64,000 bases of DNA from Anaerolineae bacterium (GTDB lineage Bacteria; Chloroflexota; Anaerolineae; Anaerolineales; Villigracilaceae). The position numbers and the translations under genes are program-made. The stretch's first letter is position 1. The number at the start of each line of letters is the position of its first letter. Below, piece by piece: positions 38,936 through 48,585 of the stretch. Below the pieces are notes generated by a model. It did not search any database. It was not told the origin of the DNA and saw nothing but the letters and a program-made list of their open reading frames with translations. Location: assembly GCA_021324435.1 (NCBI GenBank), contig JAJPIZ010000041.1, positions 1 through 64,000 of the forward strand, in the 5' to 3' direction.

Positions 38936-41900
38936 GCATATCTTCGACGACGTCAGTAAGGAAGATGTCAAACCGCAAAAACGGCCTTTGAAAAAGACCG
39001 GGATGTTGTCGCCTTCCAAACTCCCGCCTCCGCTGCGACCGAAAGCCGCTCCCGCCAAACCCGCCGCCCCAAAGCCGGAAGAATCTCCCGTTGCGCCGTC
39101 CGCGGTTACAAGTACAACCGGCGCCATGTCCCTCGCCTTTCGCAAGGACGAGAAAAATTGGGCGACATTACGCGTCGTAGATGATTCCGCGCCGCGCACG
39201 TGGGCCATGGAAGAGCAGATGCTCGTCAAACAAGTTGCCGACCAGTTGTCACTGGCTCTCGAAAATGCCCGGCTGTTTCAGGAAACGCAAAAGGCTTTCA
39301 GTGAAACCGAAAGCCTCTATCGCGCCAATGCCGAACTGAATGCAAGCCAGACATTCGATGACATCTTCGCCATCTTGAGAAAGTACACTATTCTCGATAA
39401 AGCCCATATTGGACGCTTACTACAATTCGATCGGCCGTGGAACGATCAACAAACTCCCGATATGATGACCTTGATCGCGGACTGGCCCACCGATCCCTCC
39501 AATCCAAGCCACCAGGCGGCGAAGCAATCTGTCAAAGATTATCCCGCAGTCAAGTTCCTGAGTCCAACAGAACCAACTATCGTGGAAGATACCGCCACCG
39601 ACGAGCGCCTCGACAAGAACACGCGCATACTTCTGGTCGAGCGTTTCAAGGCGAAAAGCGCATTATATGCGCCGCTCAGCATCGGCAGGGACTGGGTTGG
39701 TTTCCTCGCCGCGTATTATCCAGTACAAGTTTCCTTCACGAAAGAGAATCTTCAACGGCTGATGTCGCTGATCGGGCAGGCCGCTATCGCCATTGAAAAG
39801 AACCGGTTATTCCAGGAAGCGCAACGCCGCGCGCGCGAAATGGCCGCACTGGCGGAGGTGGGCCAAGATGTGTCCGCTTCTCTTGACCTTCAGACAGTGT
39901 TGGAACGAATCGCCACACATGCCAAAGACTTGCTCGGCTCCGTCAGCAGTGCTGTGTACATTCCCGAACCAAATGGGCAAGTCTTTCGAGCAATTGCGGT
40001 CGTTGGCGAAGAGGCCGATGCCATTAAGAAAGATGCGATCAACCTTGGCGAAGGCCTCCTCGGTGGCATTGCTCACAGCAAAAAAGCAGAGATTATCAAT
40101 GACGCACTTCATGATGACCGCGCCGTTCCTGTGGCCGGAACAGAAATCAAGCCTTATGAGCATTTGATGGGCGCGCCTCTCATGGCCGGCGACAGAGTCA
40201 ACGGCCTGATGGCCGTGTGGCGCACCGGACGAGGAACGGAATATCAACCCAGTGAATTGGATCTGCTTGTGGGGCTTTCGCGGCAAGCCTCCATTGCCAT
40301 AGAAAACGCGCGTCTATTCGAGGAAACACGCGAAAGTCAGAAAGCCGTGGCGCGTTCTGAATCTGAATTACGCGCCCTGTTCGCGGCCATGAATGATGTG
40401 ATCATCGTCTTGGATAAAGAAGGCCGTTACGAGCGCATCGCTCCAACCAATCCTTCCCGCTTGTTCCGACCACCCGAGGACATGCTTGGCAGGAAAACCA
40501 GCGAGGTTTTGCCGCCCGAAACCAGCAAGCCCATCATGGCCGCTATTGAGCAATCCATTAAAACAGGCGAAACGGTCAAACTGGAATATTCGCTGGATAT
40601 CAACCAAAAAATCTACTGGTTCGACGCAAGCGTTTCGAAACTTAACGAAAATCAGGTATTCCTCGTTGCCCGCGATATCACCGAGCGCAAGTACAACGAA
40701 TTAATTCAAAATGCCATTACCCGCATCTCGGAAGGGGCATTAGCCTCGCCCGACATGGTCACTCTTCTGCGCACGATCCACGAAAGCGTGAGCACATTGA
40801 TGCCGGCTCGCAATTTTTACGTGGCGCTTTACGACGAGCGCAGTGATCTGATGACCTTCCCATACTATCAGGATGAACACGATGAACCCTGGCCTCCGCA
40901 AAAACCCGGGCGTGGTTTAACAAGTTATGTATTGAGGACCGGAAAGCCTTTGCTCGTCACGCCCGAAGTATATGATGAACTGGAACGCACCGGCGAAGTG
41001 AAGGGCGGCGGCACGCGCGGGACCGATTGGCTGGGGGTCCCGTTAAGAAGCGGCGCTCAACGCCTTGGCGTGATGGTCGTTCAAACATACGATCCCCATA
41101 TTCGACTCACGGAAAACGATCGGGATACTTTAAATCTGGTCGCGGCTCAGGCCTCCGTGGCAATCGAGCGGAAACGCGCCCAGGAGGATCTTTCCAAATT
41201 CAAACTCGGCATTGACCATTCAGACGACGCGGTCTTCATCACCGATCCCGATGGTACGATCATCTACTCTAACCCCGGTTTTGAAAAAATTTATGGCTTT
41301 AGTCAACAGGAAGCGATTGGAAAAACACCACGCATCATTAAATCGGGTCTCCTTTCGCCAGATGACTATAAACAATTCTGGGCCACTTTGTTATCCAAAA
41401 ATACCGTATCGGGCGAGATTACCAACAGAACAAAAGATGGACGCCTTGTCCCAATTGCAGGTACAAACAGCCCAATCCTGGATGAAGCAGGCCGCATCAT
41501 AGGTTTTCTGGCCGTTCATCACGACATGACCGAAACGAAGCGCACTGAAGAGGCTCTCAAACGTCGGAATGAATATCTCGCCGCGTCTGCAGAGATCGGT
41601 CGTCTGGTGACTTCCACTCTCGACCTGAACACCATCTTTAGCCGCACCGTCAATCTGGTCAGTGAAAGATTCGGTTATTACCATGCCGCCATCTTCGTTG
41701 TGGAAGAGACCGGATTCAATGCCGTGTTGCGCGAGGCCACAGGCGCGGCCGGCGCGGAAATGAAGCAGCGGGAACACAGCTTGCCCGTCAACGATAAATC
41801 CATTGTGGGAAAGGTTGCCCTCAATGGCGAGCCGGTGGTGGTGAACAACACTGCCCTCGATTCAATTCACAAACCAAATCCCTTACTTCCTGAAACGCGC

Positions 41901-43574
41901 GCGGAGGCGGCCATCCCATTGCGCGTCGGAAGCCGCATCATTGGCGCGCTGGATATCCAATCCCAAAATGTTGGCGCGTTCACGCAGGACGACCTGGCAG
42001 TGCTTCAAATCCTCGCCGATCAGGTTGCAATCGCTATTGACAACGCCCGATCATACGAACTCTCCCAACAGGCTGTGATGGAAATGCGTGAGCTGGACCG
42101 CCTCAAGAGTCAATTCCTGGCAAACATGAGCCATGAATTGCGCACGCCGCTGAACTCGATCATCGGCTTCTCGCGCGTGATTCTGAAAGGCATTGACGGT
42201 CCAGTTACTGATTTGCAACAGCAAGACCTCACGGCTATTTATAACTCCGGCCAACATCTGCTCGGTCTGATTAACAACGTACTCGACCTGGCAAAGATGG
42301 AGGCCGGCAAGATGGAGCTGGCTTTCGATGATGTGAACATGACAGACTTGATCAGTAACATCATGTCCACCGCCAGCGGCTTGGTGAAAGATAAACCCAT
42401 CAAGCTTGTCCGCAACATTCATGCCGATCTACCCATGGTCCGGGCGGATGCGCTCCGCGTACGTCAGGTTCTGCTAAACCTGCTCTCCAACGCCGCGAAA
42501 TTCACAGACGAGGGCGAGATCACTGTGGACGCGTATGTTCAAACCAGCGGAACGGGTCGTAAGGAAATTATTGTCAGCGTGACCGATACCGGTCCCGGCA
42601 TCGCCGCGGAAGACCAAAGCAAACTCTTCCAACCGTTCTCGCAAGTGGACGATTCCCCCACACGCAAGACCGGCGGGTCAGGTCTCGGTCTTTCGATCAG
42701 CCAGCAATTGATCCACATGCACGGCGGGAAGATCGGCGTACACAGCATTGTCGGGAAAGGAAGTACCTTCTATTTCACTCTGCCCATTGCCAGCAGTAAA
42801 GACGAAGCGCACGGTCAGAGAGGTGACGCAAAAATCGTTCTCGCCGTGGACGATGATCCACAGGTCATCGCGCTTTACGAGCGATACCTTCAGCCGCGCG
42901 GATATCAAGTAGTTGCCCTTACGGATCCCAAGCGCGCGCGGCAAAGCGCGCGCGAGCTCAAGCCGTACGCGATCACGCTTGACATCATGATGCCGGGATA
43001 CGACGGCTGGGCCGTCCTCAATGACTTAAAAGCAGATGGCGAAACCCGCGACATTCCGGTCGTCGTCTGCTCCATCATCGAGGAACAGGAACGCGGCTTC
43101 AGCCTCGGCGCGGCTGATTATCTGCTGAAACCGATTCTGGAGGAAGACCTGGTCAACGCGTTGAATCGACTCAACGGAGATGGAAGCATTGGCGAGGTCC
43201 TCGTCATAGACGATGATCCGAATGCCCTGCGGCTCATGGAAAAAATATTCAAAGCGCACGGCAAATACAAGGTTACCCTGGCCGAAGGCGGCAAACGCGG
43301 CTGGGATATGATCTCGTCCCACACGCCTCAAGCTGTGATTCTCGATTTGTTCATGCCCGAATTAGATGGATTCACCATCCTCGAGAAGATGCGTGAAAAC
43401 GCCAAGATGCGCGACATTCCCGTGGTCGTGGTCAGCGGCGGCGATTTGGACGCCGAACAGAAAAAACAAATGGCCGAGTTTGGTCAGCGCTTGGTCAGTA
43501 AAGGATCGCTCAACGAGAACGATCTATTAAACACAATCGAGCGCGCCCTCAAACGCGTCGAACCGAGGAAATAA
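38904..43574 (+). CDS. Soluble hybrid histidine kinase with GAF/PAS repeats and two receivers
   Basis: A 1556-aa protein without membrane helices. A Lys/Pro/Ala-rich N-terminus (1-72) is followed by only the C-terminal part of a GAF (75-130; MSLAFRKDEKNWATL to ALENARLFQETQ). Next are GAF at 151-302, GAF at 316-474, PAS at 486-596, GAF at 600-759, PAS at 768-879 and GAF at 890-1052. HisKA has His1077 in MSHELRTPLNS. HATPase has SNAAKF, DTGPGI and GGSGLGLS. Two receivers end the protein, with Asp1360 and Asp1481. The start at 38904 has AGGAG ten bases upstream and lies inside the ATPase gene. It is the only kinase in the cluster, so it is the likely hub for all six receptors. Confidence 0.92.
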   Translation: MSKKKINKRLEHIFDDVSKEDVKPQKRPLKKTGMLSPSKLPPPLRPKAAPAKPAAPKPEESPVAPSAVTSTTGAMSLAFRKDEKNWATLRVVDDSAPRTWAMEEQMLVKQVADQLSLALENARLFQETQKAFSETESLYRANAELNASQTFDDIFAILRKYTILDKAHIGRLLQFDRPWNDQQTPDMMTLIADWPTDPSNPSHQAAKQSVKDYPAVKFLSPTEPTIVEDTATDERLDKNTRILLVERFKAKSALYAPLSIGRDWVGFLAAYYPVQVSFTKENLQRLMSLIGQAAIAIEKNRLFQEAQRRAREMAALAEVGQDVSASLDLQTVLERIATHAKDLLGSVSSAVYIPEPNGQVFRAIAVVGEEADAIKKDAINLGEGLLGGIAHSKKAEIINDALHDDRAVPVAGTEIKPYEHLMGAPLMAGDRVNGLMAVWRTGRGTEYQPSELDLLVGLSRQASIAIENARLFEETRESQKAVARSESELRALFAAMNDVIIVLDKEGRYERIAPTNPSRLFRPPEDMLGRKTSEVLPPETSKPIMAAIEQSIKTGETVKLEYSLDINQKIYWFDASVSKLNENQVFLVARDITERKYNELIQNAITRISEGALASPDMVTLLRTIHESVSTLMPARNFYVALYDERSDLMTFPYYQDEHDEPWPPQKPGRGLTSYVLRTGKPLLVTPEVYDELERTGEVKGGGTRGTDWLGVPLRSGAQRLGVMVVQTYDPHIRLTENDRDTLNLVAAQASVAIERKRAQEDLSKFKLGIDHSDDAVFITDPDGTIIYSNPGFEKIYGFSQQEAIGKTPRIIKSGLLSPDDYKQFWATLLSKNTVSGEITNRTKDGRLVPIAGTNSPILDEAGRIIGFLAVHHDMTETKRTEEALKRRNEYLAASAEIGRLVTSTLDLNTIFSRTVNLVSERFGYYHAAIFVVEETGFNAVLREATGAAGAEMKQREHSLPVNDKSIVGKVALNGEPVVVNNTALDSIHKPNPLLPETRAEAAIPLRVGSRIIGALDIQSQNVGAFTQDDLAVLQILADQVAIAIDNARSYELSQQAVMEMRELDRLKSQFLANMSHELRTPLNSIIGFSRVILKGIDGPVTDLQQQDLTAIYNSGQHLLGLINNVLDLAKMEAGKMELAFDDVNMTDLISNIMSTASGLVKDKPIKLVRNIHADLPMVRADALRVRQVLLNLLSNAAKFTDEGEITVDAYVQTSGTGRKEIIVSVTDTGPGIAAEDQSKLFQPFSQVDDSPTRKTGGSGLGLSISQQLIHMHGGKIGVHSIVGKGSTFYFTLPIASSKDEAHGQRGDAKIVLAVDDDPQVIALYERYLQPRGYQVVALTDPKRARQSARELKPYAITLDIMMPGYDGWAVLNDLKADGETRDIPVVVCSIIEEQERGFSLGAADYLLKPILEEDLVNALNRLNGDGSIGEVLVIDDDPNALRLMEKIFKAHGKYKVTLAEGGKRGWDMISSHTPQAVILDLFMPELDGFTILEKMRENAKMRDIPVVVVSGGDLDAEQKKQMAEFGQRLVSKGSLNENDLLNTIERALKRVEPRK

Positions 43575-43582
43575 AAACAAGA

Positions 43583-45250
43583 ATGGCATTCACCATCAAA
43601 TGTCTTGATTGCGGACATACTGCACCCTATTTTCCAACATCAACCAACTGCCCACGATGCAACAGCCAGTGGCGCGAGGCGGAATATGACTACGAGACAT
43701 TCGCCAAGACTCTGCCTCTTCAACTCCCGAATCGTCCTTTTGATTTGTGGCGGTATCGCGAACTTCTGCCGATTCGCAACCCAAACCCCACATTGACTCT
43801 TGGCGAGGGCGGGACGCCGCTGGTTCAAGCCGTCAATCTAGGGATGATGCTTGGCACGCCGAATCTGTTTATAAAAGATGAACGACAAGGGCCAACAGGT
43901 TCTTTCAAAGACAGGCAGGCCGCCGTCACCATCGCGGCGCTCAAGGAAGCAGGCATCACAGAAATGGTCGCGGCGTCAACAGGCAACGTGGCGATTGCGT
44001 ATTCAGCGTATGCCTCGCGGGCCGGGATAAAACTCTGGGCTTTTGTGACCAGCCTCGTTCCAGCGGTTAAGATGCGGGAGATCGCTTTGTATGGCAGTCA
44101 GGTGGTAAAAGTCACAGGTTCATACGATCAGGTCAAGCAGGTTGCGGCGGAGTTTGCGCGCCAGCGCAGTCTCTATCAAGATATGGGGGCGCGGACGATT
44201 ACATCCATTGAGGCCATGAAGACCATCGCGTATGAAATCGCGGAACAGCTGACGGCTTTCCAGCCCATTACGACCAACAACGGAAAGCCGAGCGTGTGGC
44301 GCACGCCCGACTGGTATGTGCAAGCCATCAGCGGCGGGATGGGTCCGCTTGGAATCTATAAAGGATTCCGCGAGTTGAAGCAAATGGGACTGATTGATCG
44401 CATTCCATCCATCGCAGTCGTTCAAGCCGATGGTTGCGCGCCGATGGTGAATAGTTTCAAGCAAGGACTCGAAACGGCTATTCCGGTCACCACTCCAAAG
44501 ACTCATATCGAAACCCTTGCCACCGGCGACCCGGGACGTTCTTATACATTATTGCGCGAGCGCGTCCTCGAGACAAAAGGCGCCTTTGAAAGCGTTTCCG
44601 ATGAAGAAGCCTTCCGCGCCATGCACGTACTGGCAAAGATGGAAGGTATTTCTGCCGAACCCGCCGCGGCGGTTGCTTTTGCCGGTCTGTTCAAACTGAT
44701 TCGTGCGGGCGTCATCAAACCGACCGATACGATCGTTGTCAACTGTACGGGGCATACCATGCCCGCCGAGGAATTTGTCCTCGGCACAAACTGGACGCGC
44801 GATGTTGAATTCCCGACAAAACAAACGGCCACGCCGGAGGAAGGCCTGCTGTCTGCACTTAACCAGGTCGCTCCCAATCGCTTCCCCCGCGTAGCCATTG
44901 TGGACGATACTGCCGAGGCGCGCAGGTTGATCCGCAGAATTCTGCAATCCCAAGGTGACTTCAAGATCTTTGAAGCGACCAACGGGCAAGAAGGACTTGA
45001 ACTGATCCAGCGCGAACTTCCTGACCTGATCATTTTGGATTTGATGATGCCCGAAATGGACGGCTTTGCTGTGATGGACGCCCTGAAAGCGAATCAGGAA
45101 ACAGCGAATATCCCGGTGATCGTGGCAACAGCAAAAGAACTGACAGCCGATGAAAAAGCCCGCCTCGGCTCGCAGATTCAATCCCTGATGCAAAAAGGCG
45201 ATTTTCTCAACGATGAATTTCTCGATGAAGTGAAGGCATTGATCAAGTAA
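43583..45250 (+). CDS. Threonine-synthase-like PLP enzyme fused to a receiver domain
   Basis: A 555-aa fusion. Residues 1-415 follow threonine synthase: a zinc-ribbon-like start (CLDC and CPRC), the PLP lysine Lys109 in GSFKDRQ, the phosphate-binding STGNVAIAYSAYASRAG, SGGMGPLGIYKGF and NCTGHTMP. The normal reaction is O-phosphohomoserine to threonine plus phosphate. After a linker, residues 425-555 are a complete receiver: IVDDTAE, Asp486 in ILDLMMPEMDG, and a late Lys-containing stretch. The frame is continuous with no sign of a frameshift. It follows the hybrid kinase by 8 nt, so phosphorylation by that kinase may control the enzyme. Whether the PLP part still makes threonine is not known. 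Confidence 0.9.
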   Translation: MAFTIKCLDCGHTAPYFPTSTNCPRCNSQWREAEYDYETFAKTLPLQLPNRPFDLWRYRELLPIRNPNPTLTLGEGGTPLVQAVNLGMMLGTPNLFIKDERQGPTGSFKDRQAAVTIAALKEAGITEMVAASTGNVAIAYSAYASRAGIKLWAFVTSLVPAVKMREIALYGSQVVKVTGSYDQVKQVAAEFARQRSLYQDMGARTITSIEAMKTIAYEIAEQLTAFQPITTNNGKPSVWRTPDWYVQAISGGMGPLGIYKGFRELKQMGLIDRIPSIAVVQADGCAPMVNSFKQGLETAIPVTTPKTHIETLATGDPGRSYTLLRERVLETKGAFESVSDEEAFRAMHVLAKMEGISAEPAAAVAFAGLFKLIRAGVIKPTDTIVVNCTGHTMPAEEFVLGTNWTRDVEFPTKQTATPEEGLLSALNQVAPNRFPRVAIVDDTAEARRLIRRILQSQGDFKIFEATNGQEGLELIQRELPDLIILDLMMPEMDGFAVMDALKANQETANIPVIVATAKELTADEKARLGSQIQSLMQKGDFLNDEFLDEVKALIK

Positions 45251-45283
45251 TATAGGTTGGATGAATCACACTACTGGTTGCTG

Positions 45284-46228
45284 ATGCACAAACGAAATAA
45301 CGGGATTATCGCGGCGCTGAGTTCGGCAGTCTTCCTTGGGCTTTCACCTGTGTTTGGGAAACTGGCAATCAACGCTGGGTTCTCGCCGCTAGCGGTCGTC
45401 GCCCTGAGGACCAGCATGGCCGCGGCTCTGGTCTTCCTGATCGTCCTCATCTTTTATCGTCAATTCCTTTATATCTTCCCGGTTGGATTAATCGGTTGCT
45501 TTATCGCCGGCGCAATCAACGGTCTCGGCTCGATTTTGTATTACATGGCTCTGCATCGCTTGAGCGCCAGTGTTGGGCAAATGCTATATTCCCTCTATCC
45601 GTTCTTCGTGGCGATCTGGCTCAGTCTGGATCATCAACCACCCAGTCGTTTGACTCTTTCCCGCATCGCACTCGCGACGCTGGCTGTGCTCCTGCTCACC
45701 AGCCTCCCCTCCCACCCGGCAGATCCCACCGGCGTATGGATGATGCTCGGTTCAGCTGCGCTTTACGCTTTGCATCTGCCTATCAATCAAAGAGTGCTCT
45801 ACGAGGTCCCGGCGCCGACTGTTACGCTGTACACATTAGTTTCGATGAGCGCCGTCGTGGCGCCTGCCTACTTGCTGTTCGACAGGCAATGGCCAACTTT
45901 GGCTCTTCCCTGGTGGCCGGTCTTTGGCTTGACCTTGGTGACATCGCTCTCACGCCTGGCTTTGTTCCTCGGCGTCAAGCACATCGGTGGAATGCAAACG
46001 GCGTTACTGGGGTTGGGAGAATTGCTGGTCACAATTTTCTTTAGTTATGTTTGGTTGCACGAACAGCTTGCACCCATACAATGGCTGGGCGCAGTCGGCT
46101 TGGCGATCAGCCTCTTATTAGTCAGACTCGAAAAACCGCTATCCATCCCTCACGGCAAAAGCGGATGGCTCTCTTGGATTCGCCCGCCGGATATTCCACG
46201 CGATATTCCGTGGGGACCGCACGAATAA
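45284..46228 (+). CDS. EamA/DMT-family membrane transporter
   Basis: About 314 aa with ten predicted membrane helices in two EamA repeats, typical of drug/metabolite exporters. Visible features are GLSPVFGKLAIN in the first helix, GLGSILYYMALHRLSAS in the first repeat, and the second-repeat end GMQTALLGLGELLVTIFFSYVWLHE. The substrate is unknown; placement just after a threonine-synthase-like gene makes amino-acid export a reasonable guess only. The start is uncertain: ATG at 45284 begins directly before the first helix, while a TTG at 45257 would add nine residues. It is the last gene of the rightward cluster and faces a bidirectional terminator. Confidence 0.87.
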   Translation: MHKRNNGIIAALSSAVFLGLSPVFGKLAINAGFSPLAVVALRTSMAAALVFLIVLIFYRQFLYIFPVGLIGCFIAGAINGLGSILYYMALHRLSASVGQMLYSLYPFFVAIWLSLDHQPPSRLTLSRIALATLAVLLLTSLPSHPADPTGVWMMLGSAALYALHLPINQRVLYEVPAPTVTLYTLVSMSAVVAPAYLLFDRQWPTLALPWWPVFGLTLVTSLSRLALFLGVKHIGGMQTALLGLGELLVTIFFSYVWLHEQLAPIQWLGAVGLAISLLLVRLEKPLSIPHGKSGWLSWIRPPDIPRDIPWGPHE

Positions 46229-46263
46229 AAAGAGCCGTCACAAATTCAATGACGGTTCTTTTT
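46227..46263. terminator. Bidirectional terminator between converging clusters
   Basis: A run of A, then AGAGCCGTCA, a 9-nt loop, TGACGGTTCT and a run of T (to 46263), with one G-T pair in the stem. The A and T runs at both ends let it work for both the rightward transporter and the leftward response regulator. Confidence 0.8.
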
Positions 46264-46280
46264 ATTCCTTCGCGCTAGAG

Positions 46281-47018
46281 TTATTTTCCACCCTCATAAA
46301 CATAGCCCGTACCTCGCACGCTGGCCACGCGTTCCGACAATGATGGAAACTGCTCCAATTTATGGCGCAGTCTGCTGACCAGCGGGCGCAGGATTTCCGG
46401 CGCCTCACGTTGAGACGTGTCGTATCCCTGCACCAATAAAACCAATTCGCGATGCGAAAATACTTTGCCTTCGTTTTCCATCAAGATTCGCAGAAGGCGC
46501 CCCTCGGCGGGAGTCAAATGTTCAAGTTTTTTTCCAAAGCGAATCTGCCGACGCGAGAGATCAACCACCGTCCCATCTTTTAACTTGAATTCTTTGATGG
46601 TTTCGTCCACGTCTGCCACCTCGCCGACTCCGCTCTTGGCCTGGAGCTTTGTATTGCGCCGCGTGAGTCCCTTTTTCACACTTGCAATCACCTGGGCAGG
46701 CGCGGCGGGCTTGGTCAAATAATCGTGGATGCGCAGGCGCAAGGCCTGAATCGCCGAGTCTGTGGAGCCATGCGCAGTGAGCAGGATGACCTCGGTATCC
46801 GGCGAGGTTTGATTGACCACCTGCACGACCTCCAGGCCGTCCATGCCGGGCATGCGCAGGTCAACGATCATCAAGTCAATGGGATGTGTGCGGAGATATT
46901 CAATGGCCGCCTGACCGTTGGAAGCCGAGGCCACATTGTATCCTTCAAGTTTCAGAATGTCGGTCAGCGACTGGCGCGCGACGTTCTCATCGTCCACAAC
47001 GAGGATATTCGATTTCAT
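46281..47018 (-). CDS. OmpR/PhoB-type response regulator
   Basis: A 245-aa transcription factor. The receiver (1-120) has Asp53 in IVDLRMPGMDG and Lys in LTKPAAP. The C-terminal winged-helix domain (about 155-243) has LTPAEGRLLRILMENEGKVFSHRELV and VASVRGTGYVYEG, the DNA-recognition and wing segments. Its start overlaps the stop of the upstream kinase gene by 4 nt, so the pair is coupled. It is the only clear DNA-binding regulator among the signalling genes here and is the expected output of the leftward two-kinase cluster. Confidence 0.95.
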   Translation of the reverse strand: MKSNILVVDDENVARQSLTDILKLEGYNVASASNGQAAIEYLRTHPIDLMIVDLRMPGMDGLEVVQVVNQTSPDTEVILLTAHGSTDSAIQALRLRIHDYLTKPAAPAQVIASVKKGLTRRNTKLQAKSGVGEVADVDETIKEFKLKDGTVVDLSRRQIRFGKKLEHLTPAEGRLLRILMENEGKVFSHRELVLLVQGYDTSQREAPEILRPLVSRLRHKLEQFPSLSERVASVRGTGYVYEGGK

Positions 47019-48583
47019 TGCTTCTCTCCTGTAGGCAGAAAAACGCGAAAGGTGGCACCCTTTCCTTGATCCGGTAGCAGTTCAAGGGTCCCGCCATGGG
47101 CCGAGATGATGTTGTAACTGACGGTGAGGCCGAGGCCTGTCCCGCCTTCTTTGGTGCTGAAGAACGGTTCAAAGATGTTGGATTGTTTTTCGCGCGGGAC
47201 GCCCGGCCCGGTATCTTGAAATAAAATCTCAACGCCGCCTCGCGCGGCGCGTCCCGCGATGCGAAGCGATCCGCCATCCGGCATGGCGTCAAATGAATTG
47301 AGAATCATGTTGATGAAGACCTGTTGAATTTGACTGCTGACAGCCTGCACGGGCGGAAGAACTGCCGGCAACTCGAGCTTGACGCGAATGTCGCGCTCAT
47401 CCATTTGCTTTTGTGTGAGATTGACCACGTAACTGAGCAATTCACCGAGATCAACCAACTGAGATTGGACGGCGCCGGGGCGATAGAAATCCAACATGCG
47501 TTGAACGGTGAGCGACAGCCGTTCGAGTTCGACGCGCGCCATGTCAAAATATTCCTTGCGTTTTTCAGCAGGCAAATCTTCTCGACCAGCCAGATGTAAA
47601 CAATTCTGCACAGATTGCAGAGGGTTATTGACTTCATGCGCAATGGATGCGCTCAATCTCCCGGCGGCGGCCATCTTCTCGGCTTGCAATAACGCATTCT
47701 GCGATTCTTCGATCTTGCGAACGTAGGCGCGTTGTTCATCATAAAGACGGGCATTCTCGATGGCGGCCGCGGCCTGGCGCGACAAGATCAGAAACATCTC
47801 CATATCGGCTTCACTGAACGGCGGTTCGTTGAGATTTCGGCCCGCGAAAAACACGCCGCGGAATCCCTGCCGCACAATCGGCACAAGCATTGCCGCGCCA
47901 AGTTGGGCCTTATTCAATCGCGCTTGCGCATTTGCATCGCCCGGGCCGCTGGCATTGACCATGATCGGCGCGCCGGTGGCATCCACCTGAATAATGAAAT
48001 CCGCCAGCATTTTTCCCTGGCTCGCGAGGGGAACGAACCTTCCCTCATCGGAAGAATATTGATAATAGGCCGCATGAGCGCATCGCAAATGTCCTAGAAT
48101 TGCGTTGACAATCAATTCCAATAGAGACCCACTGCGGGTTTCAGAGAACAACGACTCGGTCACTTCAAACAATGGACGCAATGCGTAGATGCGTGCCGCG
48201 TCGCGTTTTTGTTGACTATCCATCAGCGCTTGTTTGACTGCATCTACAAGTTCGGCACTTTTTTCAAATGGCTTCAAGAGCAAACCGTCCACACCCTGAC
48301 GCAAGGCATGGATCGCGGTTTCGACGGTGCCAAACCCGGTCATGACAAGGATCGCCAGATCAGGCTGAAGCCGGCGCGCGTGAGTAATAACTTCAAATCC
48401 ATCCACGTCCGGCATACGAATGTCCACCAGAAGAAGATCAGCCTTGTTTTGTTTCAACCATTCCACCGCTTCGCGCGGATTGGTCATCGCCGTCGCAGAA
48501 TATCCGGCCCGCGAGAGGAGGCGTTTGCACAACAGCGCAATGCCCGGTTCATCATCTACGACAAGAACAGAAATAGGGTCCAT
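47015..48583 (-). CDS. Receiver-GAF-histidine kinase
   Basis: A 522-aa soluble protein with an N-terminal receiver (Asp54 in LLVDIRMPDVDG), a GAF at about 125-290, and an NtrB-like kinase core. The core has His316 in SIAHEVNNPL, then MILNSFDAMPDGG, DTGPGVP and GGTGLGL. A receiver in front of a kinase allows the enzyme to be switched by another kinase, possibly the one encoded just upstream. I chose the ATG at 48583, two bases after the upstream stop; an ATG at 48601 overlapping that gene would add six residues. It overlaps the response-regulator gene by 4 nt. Confidence 0.92.
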   Translation of the reverse strand: MDPISVLVVDDEPGIALLCKRLLSRAGYSATAMTNPREAVEWLKQNKADLLLVDIRMPDVDGFEVITHARRLQPDLAILVMTGFGTVETAIHALRQGVDGLLLKPFEKSAELVDAVKQALMDSQQKRDAARIYALRPLFEVTESLFSETRSGSLLELIVNAILGHLRCAHAAYYQYSSDEGRFVPLASQGKMLADFIIQVDATGAPIMVNASGPGDANAQARLNKAQLGAAMLVPIVRQGFRGVFFAGRNLNEPPFSEADMEMFLILSRQAAAAIENARLYDEQRAYVRKIEESQNALLQAEKMAAAGRLSASIAHEVNNPLQSVQNCLHLAGREDLPAEKRKEYFDMARVELERLSLTVQRMLDFYRPGAVQSQLVDLGELLSYVVNLTQKQMDERDIRVKLELPAVLPPVQAVSSQIQQVFINMILNSFDAMPDGGSLRIAGRAARGGVEILFQDTGPGVPREKQSNIFEPFFSTKEGGTGLGLTVSYNIISAHGGTLELLPDQGKGATFRVFLPTGEKQ

Positions 48584-48585
48584 AA

